64,000 nucleotides of DNA from Rhodothermus profundi (GTDB taxonomy: Bacteria > Bacteroidota > Rhodothermia > Rhodothermales > Rhodothermaceae). The position numbers and the translations under genes were made by a program. This document shows, one piece after another, positions 36,904-46,201 of the stretch. Each line of letters begins with the position of its first letter. Positions within the stretch are counted from its first letter, which is position 1. A model generated the notes under the pieces. That model saw only the letters and a list, made by a program, of their open reading frames with translations. It ran no database searches and was not told the origin of the DNA. Location: positions 310,001 to 374,000 of the forward strand of contig NZ_FRAU01000002.1 of assembly GCF_900142415.1 (NCBI RefSeq). Reading direction: 5' to 3'.

Positions 36904-39314
36904 TGGCGGACGGCGCAGCGCTGCGCTGCTATCCGGACACGCTGGAGACGCGGCTGGGCTTTGACGTCGTGCGCGAGGCGCTCAGGGCGCATGCGCGCAG
37001 CGCATTGGGCGCCGAGGCGGTCGCGCAGCTCCGGCCGTTGCGGGATCTGGCAGCGGTCAGGGCCGAGCTGGCCCGGGTTGAAGAGCTGCAACAGGCGTTG
37101 CGTTTTGATGATCCTGTTCCGCTGGAGCACCTGATCGACCTGCGCCCCTGGCTCGCGCAAGCTGCACCCGAAGGCGCCCGGCTTGAGGGCGAGGCGCTGG
37201 AGGCAGTGCGGCGCGTGCTGGTAACGATCCGGCTGCTGGCTCGCTATTTTCAAGAGCGGCGACAGAAGTACCCGGCGTTGGCTGCCCTGGCCGAACGCCT
37301 GACACCCCTTCCGGAGCTGGAGCGGCAACTGGCGGCTGTTGTGGATGAAGAGGGGCAGGTGCGAGACGACGCCTCCCCCGAACTCCGCCGCCTGCGCCGC
37401 CGGCTCGCTCAGCAACGCCAGCGGCTCCGGGAAACCCTGCTCGAAGCACTCCAGGAGGCCATCCGGCAGGGCTATGCAACCGAAGCGCAACCTACCCTTC
37501 GTAACGGACGCATGGTCATTCCGGTGCGCGCCGAAGCCCGCCGCAAGGTGCCCGGCTTTGTGCACGACACCTCGGCCTCAGGGCAGACGGTCTATATCGA
37601 ACCGGCGTCCTGTCTGGAATTAAACAACGCCGTGCGCGAGCTGGAGCTGGCCGAGCAACGCGAGATCGATCGCATTCTGCGAGAAGCTACGGGGTGGCTC
37701 CGTCCTCATCTTTCCGCGCTGGAGGCTTCGCTCGACGTGCTGGGGCATTTTGACTTGCTTCAGGCCAAGGTGCACCTGGCTGAGCTGCTCGAAGCGCATG
37801 TGCCTGAAGTCGCAAATGATGGCATCATTGATCTGAAAGGTGCACGCAATCCCGTACTGGTATTGCACTTTCGGCGGCTCCGAGAGACAACCGGCCAGGT
37901 GCGTGAGGTAGTGCCGCTGGATTTGAGCCTGGGGCGCACGTACCGTACGCTTATCATTACCGGTCCCAACGCAGGGGGCAAGACGGTTGCCATGAAAACG
38001 GTAGGGCTACTGGTGCTCATGTTGGCCTGCGGGCTCCCTATCCCTGCGGATCCCGCCTCGCATGTGTCCCTCTTCGATCAATTGCTGATTGATATTGGCG
38101 ATGAGCAATCGGTCGAAGCCGACCTGTCCACCTTTAGCGCCCACATGACCCATATGGCGTACATGCTGGCGCACGCGGATGAGCGCACACTGGTGCTGAT
38201 TGATGAAGCCGGAACGGGAACGGATCCAGACGAGGGGGCGGCGCTGGCGCAGGCCATCCTTGAGACGCTGACGCGGCGAGGTGCTCGCACGATTGCGACC
38301 ACTCACCACGGGGCGCTCAAGGTGTTTGCCTATGAAACCGAGGGTGTCGAAAATGGCTCCATGCAATTCGATCAGACGACGCTTCGGCCCACCTACCGTT
38401 TTCAGCCTGGGGTACCTGGTTCATCGTACGCTTTTGAAATTGCCCGGCGCATGGGCATTCCCGAACCGGTGTTGGTCCGAGCGCAGACGCTTGTAGGACG
38501 GCAGCAGGTAGCGCTGGAGGCACTGGTTCGGACGCTCGAGCAACGTACGCAGGAGCTGGAAACCCGCCTGGCTGTCCTGGCGGAAGAGCAGGCGCGTCTC
38601 GAACGGCTTCAGCGCGAGTACAGGGAGCAGCGCGAAAGGCTTGAAACTGAAACCGAGGCGATTCGGCAGCGGGCGCTTGAAGAAGCGGAACAATTGCTGC
38701 AAGAGGCCAACGCGCGCATTGAACGCACCATTCGAGAGATCAAAGAGGCACAGGCCGAACGGGAAGCGACGCGAGCAGCGCGAGAAGCGCTGGAGCGTTT
38801 CCGGCGACGCGTGCGCGAGCAGCGGCGTAAGGCGCGCCCTCAGCCGTCGGGTTCCGAGGAACCGCGGCCAACACTGGCTGTGGGAGACCAGGTGGTGCTT
38901 GACGAGGGCGGTACCCCGGCGGAGGTGCTGGCGCTGAAGGATGATGAAGCGTTAATTGCCGTAGGGTCTTTGAAGATGCGCGTGCCGGTAAGTCGACTGC
39001 GCCGGCTAAACCGGACCGCTCGACGCGCGCACCAGCGAGCGGCTGCCTCAACGTCGCTTCCGGCCCTGCAGGCGCGCACGCGCATTGACGTGCGCGGCTA
39101 TCGGGTAGACGAGGCGTTGCAGGCCGTTGAACGCCTCATTGATGAAGCGGTGGCTGGCGGCTTACGCGAAGTAGAGGTGCTGCATGGTAAGGGCACCGGT
39201 GCCCTGCGACAGGCTATCCGCACCTACCTGCAGGGACGCTCTGACGTAGCGCGCTTCGAAGATGCTCCGTGGGAGCAGGGGGGGCCGGGCGTTACTCGCA
39301 TCTGGTTGAAGTAA
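36900..39314 (+). CDS. mutS2: Endonuclease MutS2
   Basis: An 804-aa MutS paralogue without the mismatch-recognition domain. Known roles are suppression of homologous recombination and rescue of collided ribosomes. The core and lever run over about 10-330 with HDTSASGQTVYIEP. The ATPase has Walker A GPNAGGKT at 355-362, LVLIDEAGTGTDP and the TTHHGALK switch. A coiled-coil region (about 540-650) is followed by a C-terminal Smr nuclease domain (about 720-804) with IDVRGYRVDEAL and VLHGKGTGALR. Two adjacent ATGs (36900, 36903) are possible starts; the first overlaps the upstream stop. Confidence 0.95.
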   Translation: MMADGAALRCYPDTLETRLGFDVVREALRAHARSALGAEAVAQLRPLRDLAAVRAELARVEELQQALRFDDPVPLEHLIDLRPWLAQAAPEGARLEGEALEAVRRVLVTIRLLARYFQERRQKYPALAALAERLTPLPELERQLAAVVDEEGQVRDDASPELRRLRRRLAQQRQRLRETLLEALQEAIRQGYATEAQPTLRNGRMVIPVRAEARRKVPGFVHDTSASGQTVYIEPASCLELNNAVRELELAEQREIDRILREATGWLRPHLSALEASLDVLGHFDLLQAKVHLAELLEAHVPEVANDGIIDLKGARNPVLVLHFRRLRETTGQVREVVPLDLSLGRTYRTLIITGPNAGGKTVAMKTVGLLVLMLACGLPIPADPASHVSLFDQLLIDIGDEQSVEADLSTFSAHMTHMAYMLAHADERTLVLIDEAGTGTDPDEGAALAQAILETLTRRGARTIATTHHGALKVFAYETEGVENGSMQFDQTTLRPTYRFQPGVPGSSYAFEIARRMGIPEPVLVRAQTLVGRQQVALEALVRTLEQRTQELETRLAVLAEEQARLERLQREYREQRERLETETEAIRQRALEEAEQLLQEANARIERTIREIKEAQAEREATRAAREALERFRRRVREQRRKARPQPSGSEEPRPTLAVGDQVVLDEGGTPAEVLALKDDEALIAVGSLKMRVPVSRLRRLNRTARRAHQRAAASTSLPALQARTRIDVRGYRVDEALQAVERLIDEAVAGGLREVEVLHGKGTGALRQAIRTYLQGRSDVARFEDAPWEQGGPGVTRIWLK

Positions 39315-39342
39315 TCCCTCACCATGGAACGCAGACAGGCCT

Positions 39343-40311
39343 ATGGCACGCATCGTAGTTACGCGACCCGTCATGGAAGAAGGTCTCCGACCGCTGTTGG
39401 ACCAGGGCTACCAGGTGGAGGTGCTTGAACCGGATCCTGCACAGCCGCTCGACGAAGAGGCGCTTATTGCAGCCGCCCGGGAAGCAGAGGCACTGATCAC
39501 CATGCCCTCGGATCCGATAACGGCCCGGGTGCTGGCATCTTGCCCCCGATTGCGCATTGTGGCGCAACATGCCGTGGGCTATGAAAACATTGACCTGGAA
39601 GCTGCACGCCAGCGCGGAATCGTGGTAACCCACACGCCCGGTGTGCTAACCGAGGCTACTGCCGATTTTACATTTGCCTTGTTGCTGGCCCTGGTGCGTC
39701 GGGTGCGGGAGGCGGATCGCTACGTGCGCGCCGGACATTTTAAGCGCTGGGAGACCAAGCTGTTGCTGGGATATGATCTGCACGATAAGGTGCTGGGCAT
39801 CGTAGGTTTAGGGCGCATCGGAAGTGCAGTGGCAAGACGGGCGCTGGGGTTTGGCATGCGCGTTGTCTATTATAACCGGCGACCGGCCAACCCGACCGTC
39901 GAGCGGCAGAGTTGCGCGCGCTACGTGTCGTTTGATGAGCTGCTGCGCATCAGTGATGTGATTTCCATACACTGTCCGCTTAATAAAGAGAGCTATCACC
40001 TGTTCGATCAGGCCGCCTTTGCGAAGATGAAGCCAACCGCTGTACTGGTCAACACGGCACGGGGAGCTATAGTGGACGAGGCGGCCCTGGTCGAAGCACT
40101 GAGGCATGGGCAAATTGCCGGAGCGGCGCTAGATGTATTTGAGCACGAACCTCAGGTGCATCCCGGATTGCTTGAAAGTGATCGGGTGGTGCTGGCGCCC
40201 CACCTGGGCAGTGCAACCGTCGAGGCGCGGACAGCTATGGCCCGAGCCTGCGCCGAAGCCGTTCTGGCCGTGCTGAACGGGGCCGAGAAAATTCCATACC
40301 GATTGGTGTAG
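39343..40311 (+). CDS. D-2-hydroxyacid dehydrogenase (glyoxylate/hydroxypyruvate reductase type)
   Basis: A 322-aa NAD(P)-dependent dehydrogenase. The Rossmann motif GLGRIGSAVARRALGFG, catalytic Arg in VNTARGAIVDE, Glu in DVFEHEP and His in LAPHLGSATVE form the classical set. The AQHAVGYENIDLEAARQRGI block is typical of glyoxylate/2-ketogluconate reductases, so reduction of glyoxylate or hydroxypyruvate is the best guess. It lies 28 nt after mutS2 and 9 nt before the DUF4783 gene. Confidence 0.9.
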   Translation: MARIVVTRPVMEEGLRPLLDQGYQVEVLEPDPAQPLDEEALIAAAREAEALITMPSDPITARVLASCPRLRIVAQHAVGYENIDLEAARQRGIVVTHTPGVLTEATADFTFALLLALVRRVREADRYVRAGHFKRWETKLLLGYDLHDKVLGIVGLGRIGSAVARRALGFGMRVVYYNRRPANPTVERQSCARYVSFDELLRISDVISIHCPLNKESYHLFDQAAFAKMKPTAVLVNTARGAIVDEAALVEALRHGQIAGAALDVFEHEPQVHPGLLESDRVVLAPHLGSATVEARTAMARACAEAVLAVLNGAEKIPYRLV

Positions 40312-40320
40312 CGGTACGAT

Positions 40321-40779
40321 ATGCGGGTAAAGCTTGGGGTGACCAATAGCAGCCAGCCAGTGCGGTGGGGTTGGATACGGGTAGGCGTATTAGCGCTGTG
40401 GCTGCTTGGAGGGACCTGGGGGCAGGCGCAGCCAGCAGATTCGTTGCGTCAGGTACTGGTTGAAGCCCTGGCGCAGGGCGATGCCGCGCGACTGCTGGAG
40501 CAAGCGCCCACGCAGGTAGAGTTAGCTTTGCTGGGGCGCGGGCAGCTCTATAGCCGCATGCAGGCCCGTTACGTATTAATGGACTTTTTCCAGGCATACC
40601 CCCCCCTGCGCGTTGAACTGGAAGAGGATCGGTTGCTGGAACCGCATCGATTTCTGGTCGGACGGTACTGGTATGCGCAGGCGGCTGCCCCTTTCCGGGT
40701 ATACATGCGGTTGCACCGTGAGTCGGGCTCATGGAAACTACAGGAGTTGCGGGTAACGGCCGGCCGTCCGCGATGGTAG
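40321..40779 (+). CDS. DUF4783 family secreted protein
   Basis: A 152-aa protein with a signal sequence (about 16-37, ending GQAQ) and a compact alpha/beta domain of about 110 residues. The pattern (LVEALAQGDAARLLEQAP, YVLMDFFQAYPP, YMRLHRESGSWKLQELRV) fits DUF4783, an NTF2-like family found in Bacteroidota and relatives. The function is unknown. It is embedded in a seven-gene run and sits 16 nt before a giant histidine kinase, so a periplasmic partner role is possible but unproven. Confidence 0.8.
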   Translation: MRVKLGVTNSSQPVRWGWIRVGVLALWLLGGTWGQAQPADSLRQVLVEALAQGDAARLLEQAPTQVELALLGRGQLYSRMQARYVLMDFFQAYPPLRVELEEDRLLEPHRFLVGRYWYAQAAAPFRVYMRLHRESGSWKLQELRVTAGRPRW

Positions 40780-40795
40780 CGGAGCGATAGGGGTC

Positions 40796-43700
40796 ATGAA
40801 CACCCGACACGTTCATTCAGCATCTCGCCGCTACCTGCAGGTTACCCTGCTGCTTATCGGCTTGTTGCTTGGCACCGGTGCATTTCGGGTAATTCGGCTG
40901 GCCTGGCTGGAGCGTCATGTAGAGCGCGCGCGGCAGGCGCAATTGGATCGCGTGGCCGCCCGTATTGAAGCCGAACTGCTGGCCCGGCAACAGCGACTGC
41001 TGGCGCAGGCCCGTCGCTTAGCGCAGCACCCGACTGTTCAAGCTGCTCTGGAAAGGCTTCGCCAGGAAGATGGGCGCAGTTGCCCTGAAGCACTCGTTGC
41101 CCTGCTGGCACGCCAGAAGTTACCTGAGCGCGCAGGTATTGAGGTCTACGACGTTGTCCCTCAGCGGGTAGCCTGGGCCGGGCTCAGCATGCCCGTAGGG
41201 ACCATTCCAAACACCGAAGCCTTTCTGCAGCAGGTCCAGGTAGAACTGGTGGAGGATCCTCCCTGGCGGCTGGCGCTCAGTCTCTGGCATCCGGTGGTCG
41301 ATGCGCGGGGGCACCCCATTGGAGCTGTGCGCGTGCTGGACGTGTTGCGCTGGCAGATGCCTGTCGAGAATATCTACCTCGACACCTATAACCGGTTGCG
41401 GTTATGGGAGCGCGAGCTCGGAGTGAGCGTGGAGATCCTGCTTCCCGGGCAGGTTGCACCTCCTGAGGGGAAGGCGGCCTACACCCTGTCGGCTCTCAAC
41501 GGCACTCTGGGCATTTTGCGTTTAGGTATTCCTTCGGCCTCTCGGGTACTACGGGATGCAGCGCGGCGCATAGATCACCTCCTGGCGCTGTGGGCCACGG
41601 CCCTGCTTGTCTGGGGCATGATCGGACTGGTACGCTGGATGCAGGCCGCGCGTGCGAATCCGCGCCGTCTGCTAGGCCGCGCCATAATTGTCGGACTGGC
41701 ATGGTGGGGGGCACGGTACCTGTTGCTTGCGCTGGACGTGCCCAATCGCTGGCAGCGCGGACGCACTCCACTGGCCCCTCTGTTCGATCCAGCTCATCTG
41801 GCCTCGGCCTTTGGAGGAGGGTTGATGCGGTCGATTGGCGACTTGCTGTTGACTGCCCTGTTTGCCCTGGGATTTGTTCTGGGAGTACGCTGGGTCCTGA
41901 ACGAGTGCGTTCGACGTGCGCCTACCCCCACTTCGAAGCCTGCCCTGCTTGCTATCGGTGTCCGGCTGGCAATGGGTGGTCTGATGCTGGCCCTGGTGCT
42001 GCTATGGGGACTGCTGGTGCGGCATAGTGTTCTGGACAGTACCCTTGACTATCTGGCGCGGACTGGGCTGTTTCCGTCGCGGCTTGTGCTGCTGGTCTGG
42101 TCGGCCCTGCTGATTCTGTTGCTGGCCCTGCTGATTCTGCTGGAGACGTTGGGGCGCGGAATCAAACAATGGGGCGGAAGCAGACCGCAAACATGGCATG
42201 GCAGGCTAGGAGTGATTGGCGGTATCACGCTGGTTGTTGTAGGCGGTACCTATGCGCTCTGGCCGCCTGTTCGGCTGGTCCCCTTTCCGGTTGCTCTGGT
42301 ACTGGTAGGGGGTGGGCTGGCTGCCTCGTACAGGACTGTGCGGTGGCCTCAGGCAGGGCGCTGGCTGACGCTGCGCGCGCTCTTGCCGGTACCGTTTGTG
42401 TTCAGTTTGCTGCTTTATCCGGTGCTGTTTACCGCCCTGGATGCGCAGCGCCGCATGCAGATGGAACGTGCGCTGGAGCAGTTTGGACAGGGGCAGGATC
42501 CCCGGCTCGTTTTTGCAATGGAGCAAGCGCTGCAGGAACTGGCCGCCGATAGTCTGCTGGCTGCATGGTTAACGACGCGTCCTGATGCTGCCCGTTTCGA
42601 CTCCCTGGTGGAGGCCCGGCTGCGCGGCTCACTCCTGTTTTCCCTGCGAGGCACCTACGAAGTGCACCTGACCTTCTTCGACGCACAGCAACGGCCCCTT
42701 GGCCGCTATGAAAGCGGCCAGACTCGCTCAGCAGCTGAGTTGCTGGCGCAGGATGCGGCTGCGCTGGCCGTTCTATGGGAAGCGTTTCGCCAATCGGAAA
42801 ACGCACTACCGTTTATCACCCAGCTTCATGGGCGACGCGAGTCGGCCCGATTGCAGTATGCCGGGTTTACTCTGGTCCCTGATGCGGCAGGGCAGGCAGC
42901 CGGTTGGATCATGGTGCGGGCTGCGTCGATCAGTCCACTCTATGGAGTCGAGACCCCCTTCCCGCGCGTGCTGGTACCTGCTGGTTTTGCGGGAATGCTG
43001 CAGGAAGGATTATCGCTAGCGGAGTTTCGCAACGGCGTGCTGGTGCGCAGTCAGGGGCGAGCATTTGCGCGTTATCAGTTGGATCCGGAAGTGACACGGA
43101 AACTTCAGCACCAGCCGGCATTGTGGCGCTACGAGACCGAAAATGCGCTCGCCTATCTGACTTACTATCGACGCATTGACAAAGACGCGTCAACGGTGCA
43201 TGCTGCTCGCCTGCCGGCGCTGACGCGCTTTGACCACCTGTACTATCTGTTGCGTCTGACGCTTACGGGTCTGCTTTTGATGCTTGGCGTGTACGCAGGG
43301 GGTCTGGTATACCGCTGGCGTCGGGGCTGGTTATTTCTTCCCGAAGCACGTTTTCAGGATCGGGTGCTCAATGCACTGGTGGGGGTAGGGTTCATTGCAG
43401 TGGTTGTGGTAGGTCTGGTGGGCGTGCGCGTTCTGGAAGGCGAAAGCCAGCGGGCCGTGCAGGCGTGGCTGCGTCAGTACCTGGATCGCGTAGAGCATGC
43501 GTTAACACGGATCGCTCGTCCCGGGGAGTGGCCGTACCAGGTGCTGGACCGCATTCCTCTGGATTCCATAGCCCGGCGCGTCGGGTTGGATCTGCAGCTT
43601 TACCGGAATGGACAGCTTATCGCCACAACACGCCCCCGGCTGGTGCGCGAGCGGCTGATTGAACCCCTTATGCCTATTGCAGCCTATGAGGCCCTTTACT

Positions 43701-44833
43701 GCCGGGCGCAACGGTCGGCTTTTGTGCCAGAGCGCCTGGGTACGTTTGCCTACTGGACGGGTTTTCGGGCCCTGCTGGATGAGGCAGGCCGGCTTCGCTA
43801 CGTGGTAGCTGTCCCGGCCCTGCCTGAGCAGGAGCGCTTGGAGGAGGAGCGGGCCCGCACCGTAGCCTATCTGTTCGGGGCGTTGTTGCTGTTAATGTTT
43901 CTGGTGTTGCTGACGGCCTGGCTGGTGGCGCGGGCGCTCGGGCGGCCGCTCGCCCGCTTGCGGGAAGGGCTCCAGGCAGTGGCGCGTGGGGAGCTCGACC
44001 GACCACTTCCGGTTGAATCGCGCGATGAGCTGGGCACGCTGGCGCGCACCTTTAACTGGATGCTTCGCCAGTTGGCTGAAAGCCGAGAACAGCTAGCCCG
44101 TCAGGAACGCGAGTTGGCCTGGCGCGAAATGGCCCGGCAGGTAGCGCATGAGATCAAAAATCCGCTGACGCCCATGAAGCTGGCCGTGCAGCATCTACGC
44201 CGCGCTTTTGCGCAAAGCGATGATCCCGGTAAATTTGCAGCCCTGTTTGAGCGCGTTACCACAACGCTTATTGAGCAGATTGATACGCTGGCCCGTATTG
44301 CCGCGGATTTCTCGACACTGGCGCGCATGCCCACCCGGCGGCTGGAGCCGGTAGATCTCAACGAGGTCATCCGAGAGGCGGCGCGTCTGATGGAAGCTGA
44401 GGCGGGCCAGTCCATTGAGCTGGCGCTTTATCCGGAACCGCTGATTGTGCAGGCCGACCGTGAGGAGCTACGACGGGTCTACATCAATCTGATCAAGAAC
44501 GCTTTGCAGGCACTGGTGCCGGAACGCCCGGGACGCGTGCGGGTTACCACGCGCCTGGAAATGGACGAGCCCAATGCCGGACGCCGGTGGGCCTATAGTA
44601 CCGTGGAAGACAACGGACGCGGCATTCCAGAAGCGCTGCGTCCGAAAATTTTTGAGCCGAATTTCTCCACAAAGACCGGGGGAAGTGGATTGGGACTGGC
44701 CATTGTGCGGCAATGTGTTATGGACTTGCAGGGCACCATTGGCTTTGAGTCGGAAGAGGGCGTCGGGACAACGTTCTGGCTACGGTTACCCCTGGCTTCA
44801 GACGTGCAGTCAACAAAAGCCTCCAGAGGCTAA
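40796..44833 (+). CDS. Very large membrane sensor histidine kinase (NtrY-like core)
   Basis: A 1345-aa protein. An N-terminal TM (about 15-33) is followed by an extracytoplasmic sensor region (about 35-255). A hydrophobic block of about 8-9 TM segments (about 258-555), a second extracytoplasmic region and two more TM (about 820-900) come next. After a third extracytoplasmic region and a TM (about 1022-1044), a HAMP (about 1045-1095) leads to HisKA, with H1118 in QVAHEIKNPLTPMK. The HATPase has NLIKNALQAL, DNGRGIPE and GGSGLGLAIVRQCV. The kinase core is NtrY-like. No response regulator is adjacent; trkA-trkH follow directly, hinting at an envelope or osmotic signal, by position only. Confidence 0.88.
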   Translation: MNTRHVHSASRRYLQVTLLLIGLLLGTGAFRVIRLAWLERHVERARQAQLDRVAARIEAELLARQQRLLAQARRLAQHPTVQAALERLRQEDGRSCPEALVALLARQKLPERAGIEVYDVVPQRVAWAGLSMPVGTIPNTEAFLQQVQVELVEDPPWRLALSLWHPVVDARGHPIGAVRVLDVLRWQMPVENIYLDTYNRLRLWERELGVSVEILLPGQVAPPEGKAAYTLSALNGTLGILRLGIPSASRVLRDAARRIDHLLALWATALLVWGMIGLVRWMQAARANPRRLLGRAIIVGLAWWGARYLLLALDVPNRWQRGRTPLAPLFDPAHLASAFGGGLMRSIGDLLLTALFALGFVLGVRWVLNECVRRAPTPTSKPALLAIGVRLAMGGLMLALVLLWGLLVRHSVLDSTLDYLARTGLFPSRLVLLVWSALLILLLALLILLETLGRGIKQWGGSRPQTWHGRLGVIGGITLVVVGGTYALWPPVRLVPFPVALVLVGGGLAASYRTVRWPQAGRWLTLRALLPVPFVFSLLLYPVLFTALDAQRRMQMERALEQFGQGQDPRLVFAMEQALQELAADSLLAAWLTTRPDAARFDSLVEARLRGSLLFSLRGTYEVHLTFFDAQQRPLGRYESGQTRSAAELLAQDAAALAVLWEAFRQSENALPFITQLHGRRESARLQYAGFTLVPDAAGQAAGWIMVRAASISPLYGVETPFPRVLVPAGFAGMLQEGLSLAEFRNGVLVRSQGRAFARYQLDPEVTRKLQHQPALWRYETENALAYLTYYRRIDKDASTVHAARLPALTRFDHLYYLLRLTLTGLLLMLGVYAGGLVYRWRRGWLFLPEARFQDRVLNALVGVGFIAVVVVGLVGVRVLEGESQRAVQAWLRQYLDRVEHALTRIARPGEWPYQVLDRIPLDSIARRVGLDLQLYRNGQLIATTRPRLVRERLIEPLMPIAAYEALYCRAQRSAFVPERLGTFAYWTGFRALLDEAGRLRYVVAVPALPEQERLEEERARTVAYLFGALLLLMFLVLLTAWLVARALGRPLARLREGLQAVARGELDRPLPVESRDELGTLARTFNWMLRQLAESREQLARQERELAWREMARQVAHEIKNPLTPMKLAVQHLRRAFAQSDDPGKFAALFERVTTTLIEQIDTLARIAADFSTLARMPTRRLEPVDLNEVIREAARLMEAEAGQSIELALYPEPLIVQADREELRRVYINLIKNALQALVPERPGRVRVTTRLEMDEPNAGRRWAYSTVEDNGRGIPEALRPKIFEPNFSTKTGGSGLGLAIVRQCVMDLQGTIGFESEEGVGTTFWLRLPLASDVQSTKASRG

Positions 44834-44845
44834 GCAGGTTGGCCT

Positions 44846-46198
44846 ATGCGTGTGGTGATTATCGGGGCCGGTGAAGTCGGGTTCGATGTGGCCCGTATTC
44901 TGTCGCTGGAGCAGCATGATGTGGTGGTGGTCGATACGGATCCCACCGTGCTGGAGCAGGTAGCGCAGCGGCTGGATGTGCTGACCGTGCAGGGGAGCGG
45001 CACGTCCATCCACACGCTCGAGGCCACCGGCATTCGCGAAGCCGACATGCTGATTGCCGTGACGGCTATTGACGAAGTGAACCTGATTGCCTGCATGATG
45101 GCCGACCGGCTGGGCGTAGCGACCACGGTGGCCCGCGTGCGCTCCGATGTGCTGGGACGGGCCGAGTCGGTGCTGAAGGCGAGTGAGCTGGGCATTGATC
45201 TGCTCATTCATCCCGAAGAAAGTACGGCGGCAGAGATTGTCCGCTTAATCCGGCGCGCCGGGGCAACCGACGTGCTGAACTTCTGCGATGGACGCCTGCA
45301 ACTGGTGGGCATGCGCCTGGACCCGCAGGCGCCCGTGCTGGGACGGTCGCTCCGCGAGTTAGCGGCTGAGTTGGCTCCGCTGCGCTTTCGGGTGATGGCC
45401 ATCAGCCGGGGGTTTCGTACAATCCTGCCGCATGGCGACGAACGACTGCAGCGTAACGATCAGATTTTTGTGCTGGCACGTCCCGGAGAAATCCCCGTGA
45501 TCGCCCGCGCTATGGGGAAGCTGGAGGCACCCATTCAGCGCATCATGATCCTGGGGGGCACCAAGGTAGGGGCCTATGTGGCGCGTCAGCTTGGCCGCGA
45601 AAAGAATCGACAGATCAAGCTCATTGAACCGGATCGCGAGCAGGCAGAACGACTGGCTGAAAGGCTGGAGCATGTGCTCGTGCTGCACGGCGACGTTACC
45701 GACATTGATCTGCTGGTCAGTGAAGGGCTGGGGGAAATGGACGCCTTCGTAGCCGTTACAGACGACGAGGAGTCGAACCTTGTGACCTGTTTGATGGCCA
45801 AGCATCTGGGCGTGCGCAAGACGGTTGCCTTGCTGTCTAAGACCGCCTACGTACCGATCAGCCAGACCATCGGGCTGGATGCAGCGGTCAGCCAGAAGCT
45901 GGCTGTTTCACGCGAAATCTTACGATTCCTGCGGGGGCGCCATGTCCTCAGCGTAGCTACCGTGTACGGGCTGAATGCTGAGATTCTGGAAATTGAAGCC
46001 AAGCCGCGAGCACCTGTGGTTCGCAAGCCGCTCAAAGCCCTCAAACTGCCCCGGGGCGTACTGATTGGCGCGCTGCTGCGTGATGGTCAGGTGGAAATTG
46101 CCACCGGCGACACTCAGATTCAGGCAGGAGACCGGGCGATCGTGTTCGTGACGCCCGAGCAACTGGCCGAGGTGGAACGGCTGTTCGACAATCGCTGA
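44846..46198 (+). CDS. trkA: Trk potassium uptake system, NAD-binding peripheral subunit TrkA
   Basis: A 450-aa cytosolic gate subunit of the TrkAH K+ transporter. It has two tandem RCK units: the first with VVIIGAGEVGFDVARIL and VVDTD (about 1-220), the second with IMILGGTKVGAYVARQLG and LIEPD (about 230-450), each ending in an RCK_C domain. The length is typical of full-size TrkA. It is translationally adjacent to trkH, with 3 nt between stop and start. Confidence 0.96.
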   Translation: MRVVIIGAGEVGFDVARILSLEQHDVVVVDTDPTVLEQVAQRLDVLTVQGSGTSIHTLEATGIREADMLIAVTAIDEVNLIACMMADRLGVATTVARVRSDVLGRAESVLKASELGIDLLIHPEESTAAEIVRLIRRAGATDVLNFCDGRLQLVGMRLDPQAPVLGRSLRELAAELAPLRFRVMAISRGFRTILPHGDERLQRNDQIFVLARPGEIPVIARAMGKLEAPIQRIMILGGTKVGAYVARQLGREKNRQIKLIEPDREQAERLAERLEHVLVLHGDVTDIDLLVSEGLGEMDAFVAVTDDEESNLVTCLMAKHLGVRKTVALLSKTAYVPISQTIGLDAAVSQKLAVSREILRFLRGRHVLSVATVYGLNAEILEIEAKPRAPVVRKPLKALKLPRGVLIGALLRDGQVEIATGDTQIQAGDRAIVFVTPEQLAEVERLFDNR

Positions 46199-46201
46199 GC
46201 C

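Noticed and set aside
43465-43662. Small frames inside the 1345-residue kinase gene suggesting a frameshift or two genes
   Set aside because: The kinase frame is uninterrupted from 40796 to 44833 with coherent topology; the others are shadows.
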